Counted from the stretch's first letter, positions 1 to 8,921 are shown. The stretch: DNA of 64,000 nt from Marispirochaeta sp964554875 (GCA_964554875.1 CAZKQJ010000001.1:124001-188000); one strand, 5' to 3'. Notes: a model not told the origin generated them from the sequence alone. Numbers and translations are program-made.

Positions 1-956
1 GGGTAGGTTACAAGGTCCGCGAAGGGATACACATCGTAGAGGGTGTAGGTTTTTCGGCCGTCGGCGGTGTATTCCCGGTTTTCCCGAATCAGGTCGTCCA
101 CGAAAATGGCACGGATCTTCATGAGGTCGGCGTAGTCGTGGACCCGCTGCTGATACTCATAGCCTTCGTCGCCGGAGGCGTGGGATATGACCAGGGCTGC
201 CTTGCGTTCCAGCCGGGCCACCAGCTCGATGGCGTGTTCGATTCCCTTGCGCTGAACTACCCGGGTGGGCTGAAGAATCAGCAGTTCGTCATCATCGATG
301 GCAAAGGCCTGTCTGACATCACGGTTCCATTCGTCAATCCCGGGAGGCGGTGTGGCGTAATCCATCACGTTCGGAATCAGGGTGGAGTTAATCCCGGTCC
401 GCAGGGCCAGCTGATTCTGGGCGGATGAATTAATAACCACATGCTGAATGCTGTTCAAATGGGGAGGGTAGCAGGCGTTAAAGTAGTCCCAGACGCAGTT
501 CCGCAGAAAGCGTTTTCGTTCCCAGAAAAAATCGTGATGATGGGCAATGGTGGGGACTCCGGTTTCCGCGACGGTCTCGGTGATCGCCATTCCCAGGGGG
601 ATGTTGAGGGGGATCGTCAGGGTATTCTCCGGTACCAGGACGTCCAGGGAGAATTTTCTGATAAACGCTGCAATCTCGTCCTTGAGACGCTCCCGGTACA
701 GGTGGAGCTTCTTGGTCAGCTTCGGCGGTCGAAACTGATTGTTGAAGCACTCCTGGTATATCTCCTTGATTTCATCTGTCTGGAAATGGGCTTCCGGGGC
801 AATAAAGGAGGCTGCCGGAGGGGTATCGAGCTCACCGGCCATATAGAAGCAGCGGTGTCCCATGCGCTCCAGAATGTGGGCCCATTTTTTTGTCTCCAGA
901 GAGACCCCGTCGGTACCTGATATCCTGAAGGACATAAAACCGATGTTTTTTCCCAT
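1..956 (-). CDS. Glycosyltransferase, GT4-like (3' end cut by window edge)
   Basis: An open frame runs on the minus strand from ATG at 956 to the window edge with no stop, so about 318 residues of the N-terminal part are present. The start is preceded by an AAGG-type ribosome site. The N-terminus reads IGFMSFRISGTDGVSLE, the glycine-rich donor-side start of GT-B glycosyltransferases, and the C-terminal half contains LILQPTRVVQRKGIEHAIEL, the usual opening of the GT4 nucleotide-sugar domain. The overall pattern (GTDGVSLE, CFYMAGELD, HHHDFFWERKRF) resembles spirochaete and Petrotoga-type enzymes annotated as mannosylglucosylglycerate synthase, a compatible-solute enzyme, but that specificity is recall, not proof. 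It lies 24 bases downstream of the OmpA-like gene on the same strand. Confidence 0.8.
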   Translation of the reverse strand, partial: MGKNIGFMSFRISGTDGVSLETKKWAHILERMGHRCFYMAGELDTPPAASFIAPEAHFQTDEIKEIYQECFNNQFRPPKLTKKLHLYRERLKDEIAAFIRKFSLDVLVPENTLTIPLNIPLGMAITETVAETGVPTIAHHHDFFWERKRFLRNCVWDYFNACYPPHLNSIQHVVINSSAQNQLALRTGINSTLIPNVMDYATPPPGIDEWNRDVRQAFAIDDDELLILQPTRVVQRKGIEHAIELVARLERKAALVISHASGDEGYEYQQRVHDYADLMKIRAIFVDDLIRENREYTADGRKTYTLYDVYPFADLVTY

Positions 957-980
957 AGATCTTTACCTTGTCTGCCTGGT

Positions 981-1946
981 TTATTCTCCGGCTCTGATAA
1001 ATATTTCCACCCGCCGGTTGAGGTGCTGTTTGTCATCCGCCATCGAAACAGGTTCCCTGGCTCCAAGGCCGCGGACTTCGGCGGTCTCCAGATCGATTCC
1101 CCTTTGCCGAAGGTAATCGGCAACCCCTTGTGCCCGTAGTTCGGAAAGCTCCTGTCTGCCTTGTTCCGTTCCGTGGGGGGCGCAGTGTCCGTTTATTTCA
1201 ATGCGCGCTGCCGGGTACCGACGCAGTTCGGATACCAGCCTGTCCAGCTCGCTCCGGGTTTCAGCGGTCAGCACGGCGCTGTCGGGAGTAAAATAGAGCA
1301 CCTCCTCGAGAGGCTGGGCCGGAACCGCCGGAGACGGACTCTCCTCCTGTTTCTCCGCCGAATCAGCAGGTTCCGGAGCTCCTTCAGCGGCAGGGGACAC
1401 CCCGGGTTCGGACGGTGCGGCCTGGCCCGCGGGGGGGCCGGATGGCGCCGGAGAAGGGGGCTCGCTCCTGACTGTCGAGGCGCGGGGAACCTGGGTTCGG
1501 ACCGCAGGGGATGAAGGGGCATCTGCCCGCGAATGTGCAAAGAGAAGGTATCCCCCAAGTCCCAGCAGCAGGGCAAGGAGCAGGGCAAGAAGCAGAATGA
1601 GCAGCAAAATCCATAGCGGCCGGCCGGCGCCGGGCAGTCTGATTCGGTCGGCAATGACCTGTTTCCCGTTCAGGCTGAGTTCTATGCCGATCTTCCGATA
1701 CCCGTGTTTACGGGTAGTGAGCCCGATTTTCGGTACTCCCGCTTTCGCCTTCGGGATGGGTTTAATGCTGTACTGCTTAATCTGTACATCCAGGCCGGCA
1801 GAATCCCGGGTATAAAGGGTAACGATGGCCGTGCGCTGATAGTCCTGAATGGTTGTGAGATTCAGCTCCCGAAAACTGTCCTTATCGAGATCGAAGAAGG
1901 GGATCAGACTTTTGTTTTCAATTTGTACATAGATTTTTTGATCCAC
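981..1946 (-). CDS. OmpA/MotB-like C-terminal domain protein with one membrane segment
   Basis: 321 residues. An N-terminal cytoplasmic-looking domain of about 150 residues is followed by one strong hydrophobic segment (LWILLLILLLALLLALLLG, about residues 152-175), a Pro/Ala/Glu-rich linker (about 180-215) and a C-terminal OmpA-like peptidoglycan-binding domain with LYFTPDSAVL, INGHCAPHGTEQGRQELSE and LNRRVEIFI. The domain would sit in the periplasm and bind peptidoglycan. The start is GTG (1946): no Shine-Dalgarno sequence is seen, and a good promoter lies 7 bases upstream, so the message is probably leaderless. The role of the N-terminal domain is unknown; it is not a MotB because the MotB plug and Asp-bearing membrane helix are absent. 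Confidence 0.8.
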   Translation of the reverse strand: MDQKIYVQIENKSLIPFFDLDKDSFRELNLTTIQDYQRTAIVTLYTRDSAGLDVQIKQYSIKPIPKAKAGVPKIGLTTRKHGYRKIGIELSLNGKQVIADRIRLPGAGRPLWILLLILLLALLLALLLGLGGYLLFAHSRADAPSSPAVRTQVPRASTVRSEPPSPAPSGPPAGQAAPSEPGVSPAAEGAPEPADSAEKQEESPSPAVPAQPLEEVLYFTPDSAVLTAETRSELDRLVSELRRYPAARIEINGHCAPHGTEQGRQELSELRAQGVADYLRQRGIDLETAEVRGLGAREPVSMADDKQHLNRRVEIFIRAGE

Positions 1947-1953
1947 ACATCAT

Positions 1954-1981
1954 ATTGTATTCGCTATCCCTCTCAGGTCAA
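1954..1981 (-). promoter_or_regulatory. Promoter of the OmpA-like gene, placed for a leaderless mRNA
   Basis: On the minus strand TTGACC (1976-1981) and TACAAT (1954-1959) are separated by 16 bases, and the GTG start codon follows 7 bases after the -10 box. Transcription would begin at or next to the start codon. Confidence 0.55.
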
Positions 1982-1995
1982 GTCTATTTACTGAT

Positions 1996-2004
1996 TGATA
2001 TAAT
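1996..2004 (+). promoter_or_regulatory. Extended -10 promoter of the PAS/HD-GYP gene
   Basis: TGATATAAT is a perfect extended -10 element (TGnTATAAT). No good -35 box lies 16-18 bases upstream, which is usual for this type. It would give a leader of roughly 95 bases before the ATT start at 2107. Confidence 0.5.
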
Positions 2005-2106
2005 AAGAGGGCAAAAACTGCAGGTTTTCGCTTTTTCTCCGATAATCTAGCTAAGAGCACTGATTCCAGGGAAACCTTACAGGCTTACCAGAAACAGGAG
2101 GCCACT

Positions 2107-3918
2107 ATTCTTTTTTCAGGGGTTATTATAAAAATTATCGAGGAAATCTCCGACGGTTTTCTGATCATGGATCAGAACCGGGAGATCCTGTTTTTCAATG
2201 AAGTCCTGCTTACCAAGACAGGCTGGCGGAGCATGGATATCTTTACCCGCAGGGAGGAGTTTCTCTCCTATCTGAATATCAGCCCCGGGGAAGAGACCAA
2301 AAAACGGATCGAGATTCCTGATGCCGATGGAGAATCCAGCTACTTTCTGCTGAATTCCTTTTCCGTACAGTCCCAGGAGGGCGGATATACCCTGGTCAGT
2401 CTGGTCCTTGTGGAGTCAGAAGACCTGGCAGACGCGGAAGGATTCAGGGAACGCTACGATCTTCTGTTCAATAATACAGAGGAGGCCTTCTTTACAACCG
2501 ATCTTGAAGGGCACATCCTTTCGGTAAATCCCACGTTTTGCGACTTTTTCGGTTACTCCCTGGATATGGTACCGGAAACCATGGATAAGCTTTACGTTTC
2601 CCGGGAAAGCCTGGAAGAAAAGATCGACTGTCTTCAGAACTATTCCCTGTGCCGGGATTTTGATACCGCCGTGCTCTGTGCCGACGGAGGTCATCGACGG
2701 GTTCTGGATACCTCCTGGGTGAACAGCGATCCCAAAGGTAAAGCCGAAGGTTATACCACCCATCTCAAGGATGTCTCCTACCTGAAAAATATTGAATCAC
2801 GGCTGATGATCTCGGAAAAGAACTTTACCACCCTCTTCGAGACCATTCTTTCGTCCATTGTTATAGTCGATCCCCTGGGGATGATCCTCAATATGAACTC
2901 CGCTGCGGAAAAAGCCTACGGTTACACCTGGGAAGAGATTTTTGGCGAGCATTTTGACGCAATTTTCCGGGTAAGCAAAAAGTCCCCCTCCTTCTCCAAG
3001 CTGGCCTCCATCGTCGACCGAAACGACGGCCATTATATCGACCCCGAGGCTATGCGCAAGTGCAAGGATGGGGAGATCAAATATACCTACGCCTCCTATT
3101 CCGCCATAAAGGATTCCGCCGGGGAGCTGGTGGCCTATTCGGTGGTGGAGAAGGACCTGACCGAGCGGATGAATCTGGAAAAGAAGCTCAAGGAGACCAT
3201 CTCCAATCTGAAAAAAACACAGTCCGCCGCGATCATGGGTTTTGCCAAGCTCACGGAATACCGTGACAAAAGCACCGGAAAGCACCTGGAACGGATTCGG
3301 GAATACACCAGAGTCCTGGCGGCAAAGCTCCGGGACCTGCCCCAGTACCGGGATTACATCACCGACGAGTATCTGGAAGACATCTATATATCCGCGATTC
3401 TGCACGATGTGGGCAAGGTCGGCATCGAGGACCAGATCCTCCTGAAAAACGGACCGCTTTCGGAGGAGGAGTTCCAGAAGATACGGGAGCATGTCGTTCT
3501 GGGCGGCGAGGCCCTGCGGGATGTGGAGCGTCAGATGCAGCAGGAGTCCTTTCTGACCATAGGAAAGGAGATTGCCTACTACCATCATGAGCGCTGGGAC
3601 GGCAAGGGCTATCCGGAAGGCAAGAAGGGGCAGGAGATTCCCCTGTCCGCCCGCATTGTCGCCCTGGTGGATGTCTACGATGCCCTGACAAGCCGCCGCC
3701 CCTACAAGGATGCTCTGGACCATGATGAGGCCGTAGAGATGATCCGCCAGGAACGGGGCAAGCATTTTGATCCCCAGATCGTTGATATCTTTGTGGAGAA
3801 CCAGGAGGTTTTCCAGCGGATCAGGCGCTTTGTCGAATTTGAGGAGAACCCGGAATCGATCCACGATCTGCTGAAGCGGACCAACGGGGAAGAGCCAAAG
3901 CTTGACGAAGTAAGATGA
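2107..3918 (+). CDS. PAS sensor / HD-GYP cyclic-di-GMP phosphodiesterase, probable ATT start
   Basis: About 603 residues from ATT at 2107, or 583 from ATG at 2167. Three PAS-like regions (about residues 10-110, 125-240 and 245-365) precede a complete HD-GYP domain: HDVGKVG (His about residue 413 counted from ATG 2167), then HHERWDGKGYP (about 473) and the following LVDVYDALTSRRPYK. HD-GYP proteins hydrolyse c-di-GMP in the cytoplasm; all catalytic residues are visible, so it should be active. The first PAS domain begins upstream of ATG 2167 (IIEEISDGFLIMDQNREI), that ATG has no ribosome site, and AGGAGG (2096-2101) sits 5 bases before ATT 2107. No ATG, GTG or TTG is in frame upstream, so ATT is the best start; a sequencing error is the alternative. 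Confidence 0.85.
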   Translation: MLFSGVIIKIIEEISDGFLIMDQNREILFFNEVLLTKTGWRSMDIFTRREEFLSYLNISPGEETKKRIEIPDADGESSYFLLNSFSVQSQEGGYTLVSLVLVESEDLADAEGFRERYDLLFNNTEEAFFTTDLEGHILSVNPTFCDFFGYSLDMVPETMDKLYVSRESLEEKIDCLQNYSLCRDFDTAVLCADGGHRRVLDTSWVNSDPKGKAEGYTTHLKDVSYLKNIESRLMISEKNFTTLFETILSSIVIVDPLGMILNMNSAAEKAYGYTWEEIFGEHFDAIFRVSKKSPSFSKLASIVDRNDGHYIDPEAMRKCKDGEIKYTYASYSAIKDSAGELVAYSVVEKDLTERMNLEKKLKETISNLKKTQSAAIMGFAKLTEYRDKSTGKHLERIREYTRVLAAKLRDLPQYRDYITDEYLEDIYISAILHDVGKVGIEDQILLKNGPLSEEEFQKIREHVVLGGEALRDVERQMQQESFLTIGKEIAYYHHERWDGKGYPEGKKGQEIPLSARIVALVDVYDALTSRRPYKDALDHDEAVEMIRQERGKHFDPQIVDIFVENQEVFQRIRRFVEFEENPESIHDLLKRTNGEEPKLDEVR

Positions 3919-3969
3919 GGATGCTACTGTCCGAAAAATTCCCATCGCTTTCTATAAGGAAGTTCCCCT

Positions 3970-5412
3970 ATGAGCACAGAGGGTAAAAGCTTTTTCCGCC
4001 AGCTGGAAGAACGTATTGCCTACTCGGCATCTTTGTTATGTGTCGGACTTGATCCCAGGGTTGCCCCGGGAGAAGACGCGGCACGAAAAATAGTTGAAGA
4101 AAACCGGCGTCTCATTGACGCCACTGCCGAATATACCGCCTGTTACAAACCGAACATCGCCTTTTATGAAGCCCACGGCCCCGCCGGAATGGAAGCCCTG
4201 GAAGTGACTCTTTCTCTTGTCCCGAAGGATATTCCGGTAATCCTGGACGCCAAGCGGGGAGACATCGGCGCTACTGCGGACGCCTACGCGAAGCTTGTCT
4301 TTGACAGGCTCAATGCGGGGGCGGTTACCTTGAGCCCCTACATGGGTAAAAGCTCCGCCGAGCCCTTCCTGAATTACCCCGGCAGGGGCTTCTTTTTTCT
4401 CTGCCGGACCTCCAATCCCGGCGCCGACAGGCTGCAGGAACTGCGGGTCGGCAGCTCCGGAGGGGATTCCCTCTATATAAAAGTCGCCGACGAAGTAAGC
4501 GGATGGTCAACCGATGCCGGGCTTGTTGTAGCAGGGAACGATCCCGCCAGCCTGGCGGCTGTGCGCCGCCGCTTTCCGGAAATCTGGATCCTGGCCCCCG
4601 GAATCGGAGCCCAGGGAGGCAGTGTGGAGGAAGCAGTGGCCGCCGGTATCGCCCGGAGCGGCTCCCGGCTGCTTCCTGTCGTTGCCAGGGGAGTTTCCGG
4701 GGCACAGGACCCGGCAGCCGCGGCCAGGGAGTTCCGGGACAACATCAACCGCGCCCGGGAAAAAGTCCTGAAAAACGGAGTAGGTTCCAAAGCACCTGTC
4801 AGACTCAGGGACTATCGTAAAGAGGAAATCTTTCAGGGCCTTGTGGACACCGGCTGTTTCCGCCTGGGAAGTTTTACCCTGAAATCCGGTCTGGTCTCTC
4901 CATTCTATCTTGATCTGCGCCGCATATCCTCTTCTCCAAGGCTGATGCGTCAGGTCGCCCGGGCCTACGCCTCTATTCTTCCCGATCGAAAGGACCAGGA
5001 AATCCAGCGCCTTGCCGGCATACCCGTGGCAGCCCTGCCCTTTGCCACGGCGATCTCCCTGGAAACGGACATCCCCATGATCTATCCTCGAATGAATGCC
5101 AAGGGCCACGGGACCGGGAATACCATAGAGGGAGGCTGGGTGCCCGGAGAGCGGGTTGTTCTGGTGGATGACCTGATTACAACGGGAAAGAGCAAAATTG
5201 AAGCGGCGGATATCCTTCGCAACGAGGGGCTGCTGGTAGAAGACCTGGTTGTCCTGCTTGAACGGGGAAAGCGTGGAAGAAAGGACATGGAACAGAAGGG
5301 CATCCGGCTGCATGCCTATGCCCAGGCAGAGGAGCTTTTTCAGTATCTCCTGGACCGGGGGATCATTGGGGAAGAAAAGCATGCCGAGCTTGTGGCCTTC
5401 ATAGCCGATTAG
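3970..5412 (+). CDS. pyrFE: Bifunctional orotidine-5'-phosphate decarboxylase / orotate phosphoribosyltransferase
   Basis: 480 residues carrying the last two steps of UMP synthesis in one chain. Residues 1-270 are a type 2 PyrF with LCVGLDPR near 22-29 and the catalytic signature DAKRGDIG. From about residue 280 (YRKEEIFQGLVDTGCF) a PyrE domain follows, with the PRPP-binding motif VVLVDDLITTGKS (the two Asp are residues 400 and 401). The order is decarboxylase first, the reverse of the animal UMP synthase. AAGGA lies 9 bases before the ATG. It ends 3 bases before mscS, so the two are likely co-transcribed. Confidence 0.95.
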   Translation: MSTEGKSFFRQLEERIAYSASLLCVGLDPRVAPGEDAARKIVEENRRLIDATAEYTACYKPNIAFYEAHGPAGMEALEVTLSLVPKDIPVILDAKRGDIGATADAYAKLVFDRLNAGAVTLSPYMGKSSAEPFLNYPGRGFFFLCRTSNPGADRLQELRVGSSGGDSLYIKVADEVSGWSTDAGLVVAGNDPASLAAVRRRFPEIWILAPGIGAQGGSVEEAVAAGIARSGSRLLPVVARGVSGAQDPAAAAREFRDNINRAREKVLKNGVGSKAPVRLRDYRKEEIFQGLVDTGCFRLGSFTLKSGLVSPFYLDLRRISSSPRLMRQVARAYASILPDRKDQEIQRLAGIPVAALPFATAISLETDIPMIYPRMNAKGHGTGNTIEGGWVPGERVVLVDDLITTGKSKIEAADILRNEGLLVEDLVVLLERGKRGRKDMEQKGIRLHAYAQAEELFQYLLDRGIIGEEKHAELVAFIAD

Positions 5413-5415
5413 GCA

Positions 5416-6612
5416 GTGACTATGGGAAGCTTTCTTGCCCTGGCGGGACAGTTATTTTTCTCTCCCCTGAAAATCGGGGAGATCGAGTTCCCCTTCTCCC
5501 TGATGAAGGTAAGCCTCGAACTGCTGCTTCCCATACTGCTGATTGTTGTTCTCTACAGACTGCTTATTCTCTCCGCCACCCGCTTGCTTCGCAGGACCTC
5601 CCTGGAGGAGGAGAGCCGGAACAATATCCGGCGTTTTCTGCGTATCGGTTTCGGTTCACTCTCCCTTCTGGGGATTACAGCCCTGGTGCTTCGTCTCCTG
5701 GGGGCGGAAATCGCGAAGTACGGAGAGTTTCTCTACAGAATTGTCAGCGCCCCCTTCTTTGAGTCCGGGGGAACAAAAATTTCCCTGTTGACCCTGCTCC
5801 TGCTGATTCCGGTATTTTACTTGGCGGGAAAGATGGGACAGCTTACCCGGAGTTTCACCGACAGACACCTGTTCGCCCGGGTCGGGCTGGACGAATCGAA
5901 GAAATTCTCCTTTTCCAACCTGCTGCGCTATACCGTCATGGTGCTTACCGTGGTTGTGGGGCTGACGATTATCGGTATTGACCTGTCCGCTCTGGCGGTA
6001 ATGTTCGGTGTCCTCGGTATCGGCCTCGGTTTCGGTCTCCAGTCGGTGGTCGCGAACATGTTTGCCGGGCTTGTAATCATCTTTTCCCGGCCTATCAAGG
6101 AAGGGGACCGGGTCCTGGTAGGGGAGTATGAGGGAACGGTTACCAATATCAGACTGATATCCACCACCATCAATACCATCTCCTACGAAACGATCATTGT
6201 TCCCAACCGGCTTATAATAGACGATACTGTCTATAACTACTCCTATGACGACAGAAGGATCATTCTGAGGAATTCCGTGCAGGTCAGCTACAATACCGAT
6301 CTGGACCAGGCCATAGAAGTGATGCGCGATGTGGGAAGAAAAAATCCTTTTGCCCTTACGGTTCCTGAGGCGGATGTCCGGGTCAGCTCTTTTGACAATT
6401 CCGGAATTACCCTCATTCTTCTGACCTGGCTCGGTGACGTGAGCGACAAATACTCGGCTTCTTCCTGGAATAATCTGGAGATATGGCGGAGTTTCCGGGA
6501 CGAAGGCATCGAGATACCCTTCCCGCAGCGGGATCTGCACCTGAGAAGCGGAATGGAACCCATGGTCAGGGAACTGCGGGAGCTGAGGAAAACTTTGGCG
6601 GAAAAGGCTTAG
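5416..6612 (+). CDS. mscS: MscS-family small-conductance mechanosensitive channel
   Basis: 398 residues. Hydrophobic segments near residues 25-50, 78-100, 116-135 and 170-195 lead into the glycine/alanine-rich pore helix and beta-domain signature (GIGLGFGLQSVVANMFAG, then FSRPIKEGDRVLVGEYEGTV), typical of MscS. It would gate in the inner membrane under hypo-osmotic shock, releasing solutes. GTG 5416 and ATG 5422 are both possible starts; neither has a strong ribosome site, and coupling to pyrFE 3 bases upstream is likely. The last 4 bases overlap the convergent Rrf2 gene. It suits a salt-exposed cell that also makes N-acetyl-beta-lysine. Confidence 0.92.
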   Translation: MTMGSFLALAGQLFFSPLKIGEIEFPFSLMKVSLELLLPILLIVVLYRLLILSATRLLRRTSLEEESRNNIRRFLRIGFGSLSLLGITALVLRLLGAEIAKYGEFLYRIVSAPFFESGGTKISLLTLLLLIPVFYLAGKMGQLTRSFTDRHLFARVGLDESKKFSFSNLLRYTVMVLTVVVGLTIIGIDLSALAVMFGVLGIGLGFGLQSVVANMFAGLVIIFSRPIKEGDRVLVGEYEGTVTNIRLISTTINTISYETIIVPNRLIIDDTVYNYSYDDRRIILRNSVQVSYNTDLDQAIEVMRDVGRKNPFALTVPEADVRVSSFDNSGITLILLTWLGDVSDKYSASSWNNLEIWRSFRDEGIEIPFPQRDLHLRSGMEPMVRELRELRKTLAEKA

Positions 6613-7025
6613 ACCTTAACCGGATTTGCCTCGACAATGTCTTTTATGCTTATGTCACCGAAATACTCTTTTAAATGATTCGATGCCTTCACCCAGACTG
6701 AATGAGTAATGCATCCGGGATGCTTGCAGGGATTCGCTCCGTTTACGGCACAGGGAGCGAGGTTCATTCCCTCTCCCACGGCGTCGAAAATTTCAGTAAT
6801 GGAGATCTCCTCCGGGGGTCTGTTCAGGCTGAAACCGCCTCCGGGGCCGCGGGTCGAGTTGATCAGTCCGGCTTTGCGAAGCTTGTAAAAGATCTGTTCC
6901 AGAAACTCCGGGGACAAATTTTCCATCTCCGCAAGCTCACGGATTGAAATCGGTTTATCTGTATAGTTGGCCGCCAGTTGCGATACAGCCCGCAGGGCGT
7001 ATCGTCCCTTGGTTGTAATCCTCAT
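6609..7025 (-). CDS. Rrf2-family regulator, IscR-like with three cysteines
   Basis: 138 residues. A winged-helix domain (MRITTKGRYALRAV, ELAEMENLSPEFLEQIF, RGPGGGFSLNR) is followed by Cys92, Cys100 and Cys105, arranged like the three cluster-binding cysteines of IscR. The family binds a [2Fe-2S] cluster and represses Fe-S biogenesis or stress genes. No isc or suf genes lie in the window, so the target is unknown. The gene stands alone on the minus strand, converging on mscS with a 4-base overlap. GAGGT about 9 bases before the ATG serves as ribosome site. Confidence 0.9.
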   Translation of the reverse strand: MRITTKGRYALRAVSQLAANYTDKPISIRELAEMENLSPEFLEQIFYKLRKAGLINSTRGPGGGFSLNRPPEEISITEIFDAVGEGMNLAPCAVNGANPCKHPGCITHSVWVKASNHLKEYFGDISIKDIVEANPVKV

Positions 7026-7095
7026 CTCATCTTTACCTCGTTACTAATGTATCATAGAAGCAGGGGAGTTAAAAGAGTTGAAAAGGCTCTTTCCT

Positions 7096-8298
7096 TCATC
7101 CCGGAACAGATTTCTGTAAGCAGACAGCCCGGAATCCCCGGTACTTGCGGTTTCCCCGGAGTTCAAATCCCTTGAGACCCTTCAGAAGCAGGTGGACCTC
7201 GGAGCTCTTACCGTAGATCAGGAGCTCTCCCTTTGCATTGAGGCATTGTACAAGCTGCTCCATTCCAAAGCCAGGCGGCACCCCGGGAATCGTCTCCAGG
7301 GCCATGCAGATACTGTCAAAGGGACCGGAAAGGTCTTCTGTTTCCGCAGGAAAAGGAACCGACAGGAGTTCCACCGGAAGCTCGGGCTTGTTGAGGCTCA
7401 GGTTCCGGGCAGTAACCCTGAGCTGAAGCAGGTCCCGTCCGGCAAGCACTGCGGAGGTATGGGAAACCTTCCGGGAAAGACAGACAGGCAGGTGCCCCTG
7501 GCCCGGATTTACAAACAGTACTCTGCCGGATCCCCTGCTCCCGGCGATGGAGGCGGCAGCCTGGGTGCCGTACGCGGGGGTATCGAACTCCGGAAGGCCG
7601 TAGACCGTTTCCAGGATATATTTCTCCTTGGCCATCTCGAAATTCCCCCGCCGGCGGAAGGCCGCCCCCAGCTCGTCGGAGGGTTCTTCCGTTTCCTGAC
7701 CCGGGGATGTGGCCGCCAGGTGCCGCACCAGGTGGTTGGCGGTCTTCTCCTCGTAGAGGACCTCGAGCCCCGCGGCTGCGGCATACCCGCGGAAGGCCTC
7801 CGCCAGGGGCGTTACGACAACCAGGGCAGCGATACCGCCCTGATTCAGCAGACCCCTGAGCCCCGAAACAAAGGCCTGATGAACGGGACCCCCTGCCTTG
7901 GCCGGCACATTGCTGAGCACAAGGTCCCAGGGAGGGTATGAAGGGTATGAAAGACTATGCATCAATGCAGGCCCGGCGCTTTCTACAGCAGTTTTATTGC
8001 TCTCCGCGTTGTGCAGACTCATCTCCACTGCCAGAGCGTCCCTGTCGCAGACCGAGAGTAACGCGTCGGGATTGGCCTTCTTCAGGGCCAGACCCAGAGT
8101 CCCCACGCCGCAGCCTACATCCAGGATAGACCTGCGGGTGGAGAGGTCACCGTGCTGTGCCAGGGTTTTGAGGAGCAGCCGGCTTCCGTCGTCGATCTTG
8201 TAACTCGAAAACAGGGCGTGGGAGAGGTCAAAAAAAAGGCGTTCCCCCATAAAATTGAGGGGAACGCGCTTGTTTATAAGCTCGGAAGGAATGCTCAA
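7096..8298 (-). CDS. RsmC/RlmG-like tandem class I SAM methyltransferase
   Basis: 400 residues, two methyltransferase-like halves. The first (about residues 10-195) has the SAM motif ILDVGCGVGTLGL and, at the catalytic position, SNVPAK in place of the usual NPPF/NPPY. The second half (about 215-395) has only a degenerate glycine motif (VLFVNPGQGHLPVC). RsmC and RlmG, which methylate guanine in 16S and 23S rRNA, have the reverse order: an inactive N-terminal copy and an active C-terminal one. The substrate is therefore uncertain. The gene begins inside the last 4 bases of efp, so the two are translated together, consistent with a translation-related role. Confidence 0.75.
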   Translation of the reverse strand: MSIPSELINKRVPLNFMGERLFFDLSHALFSSYKIDDGSRLLLKTLAQHGDLSTRRSILDVGCGVGTLGLALKKANPDALLSVCDRDALAVEMSLHNAESNKTAVESAGPALMHSLSYPSYPPWDLVLSNVPAKAGGPVHQAFVSGLRGLLNQGGIAALVVVTPLAEAFRGYAAAAGLEVLYEEKTANHLVRHLAATSPGQETEEPSDELGAAFRRRGNFEMAKEKYILETVYGLPEFDTPAYGTQAAASIAGSRGSGRVLFVNPGQGHLPVCLSRKVSHTSAVLAGRDLLQLRVTARNLSLNKPELPVELLSVPFPAETEDLSGPFDSICMALETIPGVPPGFGMEQLVQCLNAKGELLIYGKSSEVHLLLKGLKGFELRGNRKYRGFRAVCLQKSVPG

Positions 8299-8861
8299 TT
8301 GTTTACCCGTTCAACGTACTCCCGGGTTTCGGTATTCACCATGATCCTTTCTCCCTGCTTGATAAAGATCGGGACTTTTACCGAGAGTCCGGTTTCTACC
8401 TTGACTACCTTGGTGGCACCGGTGACCGTGTCGCCCTTGACGGCGTCCTCGGCCTCGGTTACCTCGTAGACCACCTTGTAGGGGATCTTGATATCGATGG
8501 GTTTTCCTTCCCAGAAGACGACCCGGTAGGTCTCGCCGTCCTTCATGAAAAGACCCTTGTCTTCCATACCGCCTGCGGCGGGAACCTCGAACTGCTCATA
8601 GGTGGAGGAGTCCATAAAATGGTAGTTTTCGCCGTCGGAGTAGAGGTACTGGCAGTCGTGGTCTTCCACAACGCACTCCTCCACCGTATCCTGGGTCTTG
8701 TAGGTCGGCTTGAGGACCGAACCGGAGACCACGTGCTTCAGTTTTAAACGTACAAAGGCCGAGCCCTTGCCGGGGTTGACGAACTCCCTCTCCACAACGG
8801 CATAGGGTTCGCCTTTTTCCAGGAGAAACATTCCCTGGTCAATCTGTCCTGCTTTGATCAT
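8295..8861 (-). CDS. efp: Translation elongation factor P
   Basis: 188 residues, the family's normal length, with the three beta-barrel domains. The modification loop reads FVNPGKGSAF; Lys32 corresponds to E. coli EF-P Lys34, the residue that EpmA beta-lysylates. EF-P relieves ribosome stalling at proline stretches. A GAGG site precedes the ATG. epmA lies 2.4 kb away on the same strand, so modification of Lys32 is likely. The downstream methyltransferase overlaps by 4 bases. Confidence 0.97.
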   Translation of the reverse strand: MIKAGQIDQGMFLLEKGEPYAVVEREFVNPGKGSAFVRLKLKHVVSGSVLKPTYKTQDTVEECVVEDHDCQYLYSDGENYHFMDSSTYEQFEVPAAGGMEDKGLFMKDGETYRVVFWEGKPIDIKIPYKVVYEVTEAEDAVKGDTVTGATKVVKVETGLSVKVPIFIKQGERIMVNTETREYVERVNN

Positions 8862-8921
8862 TGTAACGCCTCTATCCTTTATCCTGAGTACGAAATTAAG
8901 ATTCAGTGTTGATGAGGCATA

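Noticed and set aside
2797..3945. 382-residue open frame antisense to the HD-GYP gene
   Set aside because: Shadow of a GC-rich gene; no recognisable domain, and the sense strand has clear catalytic motifs.
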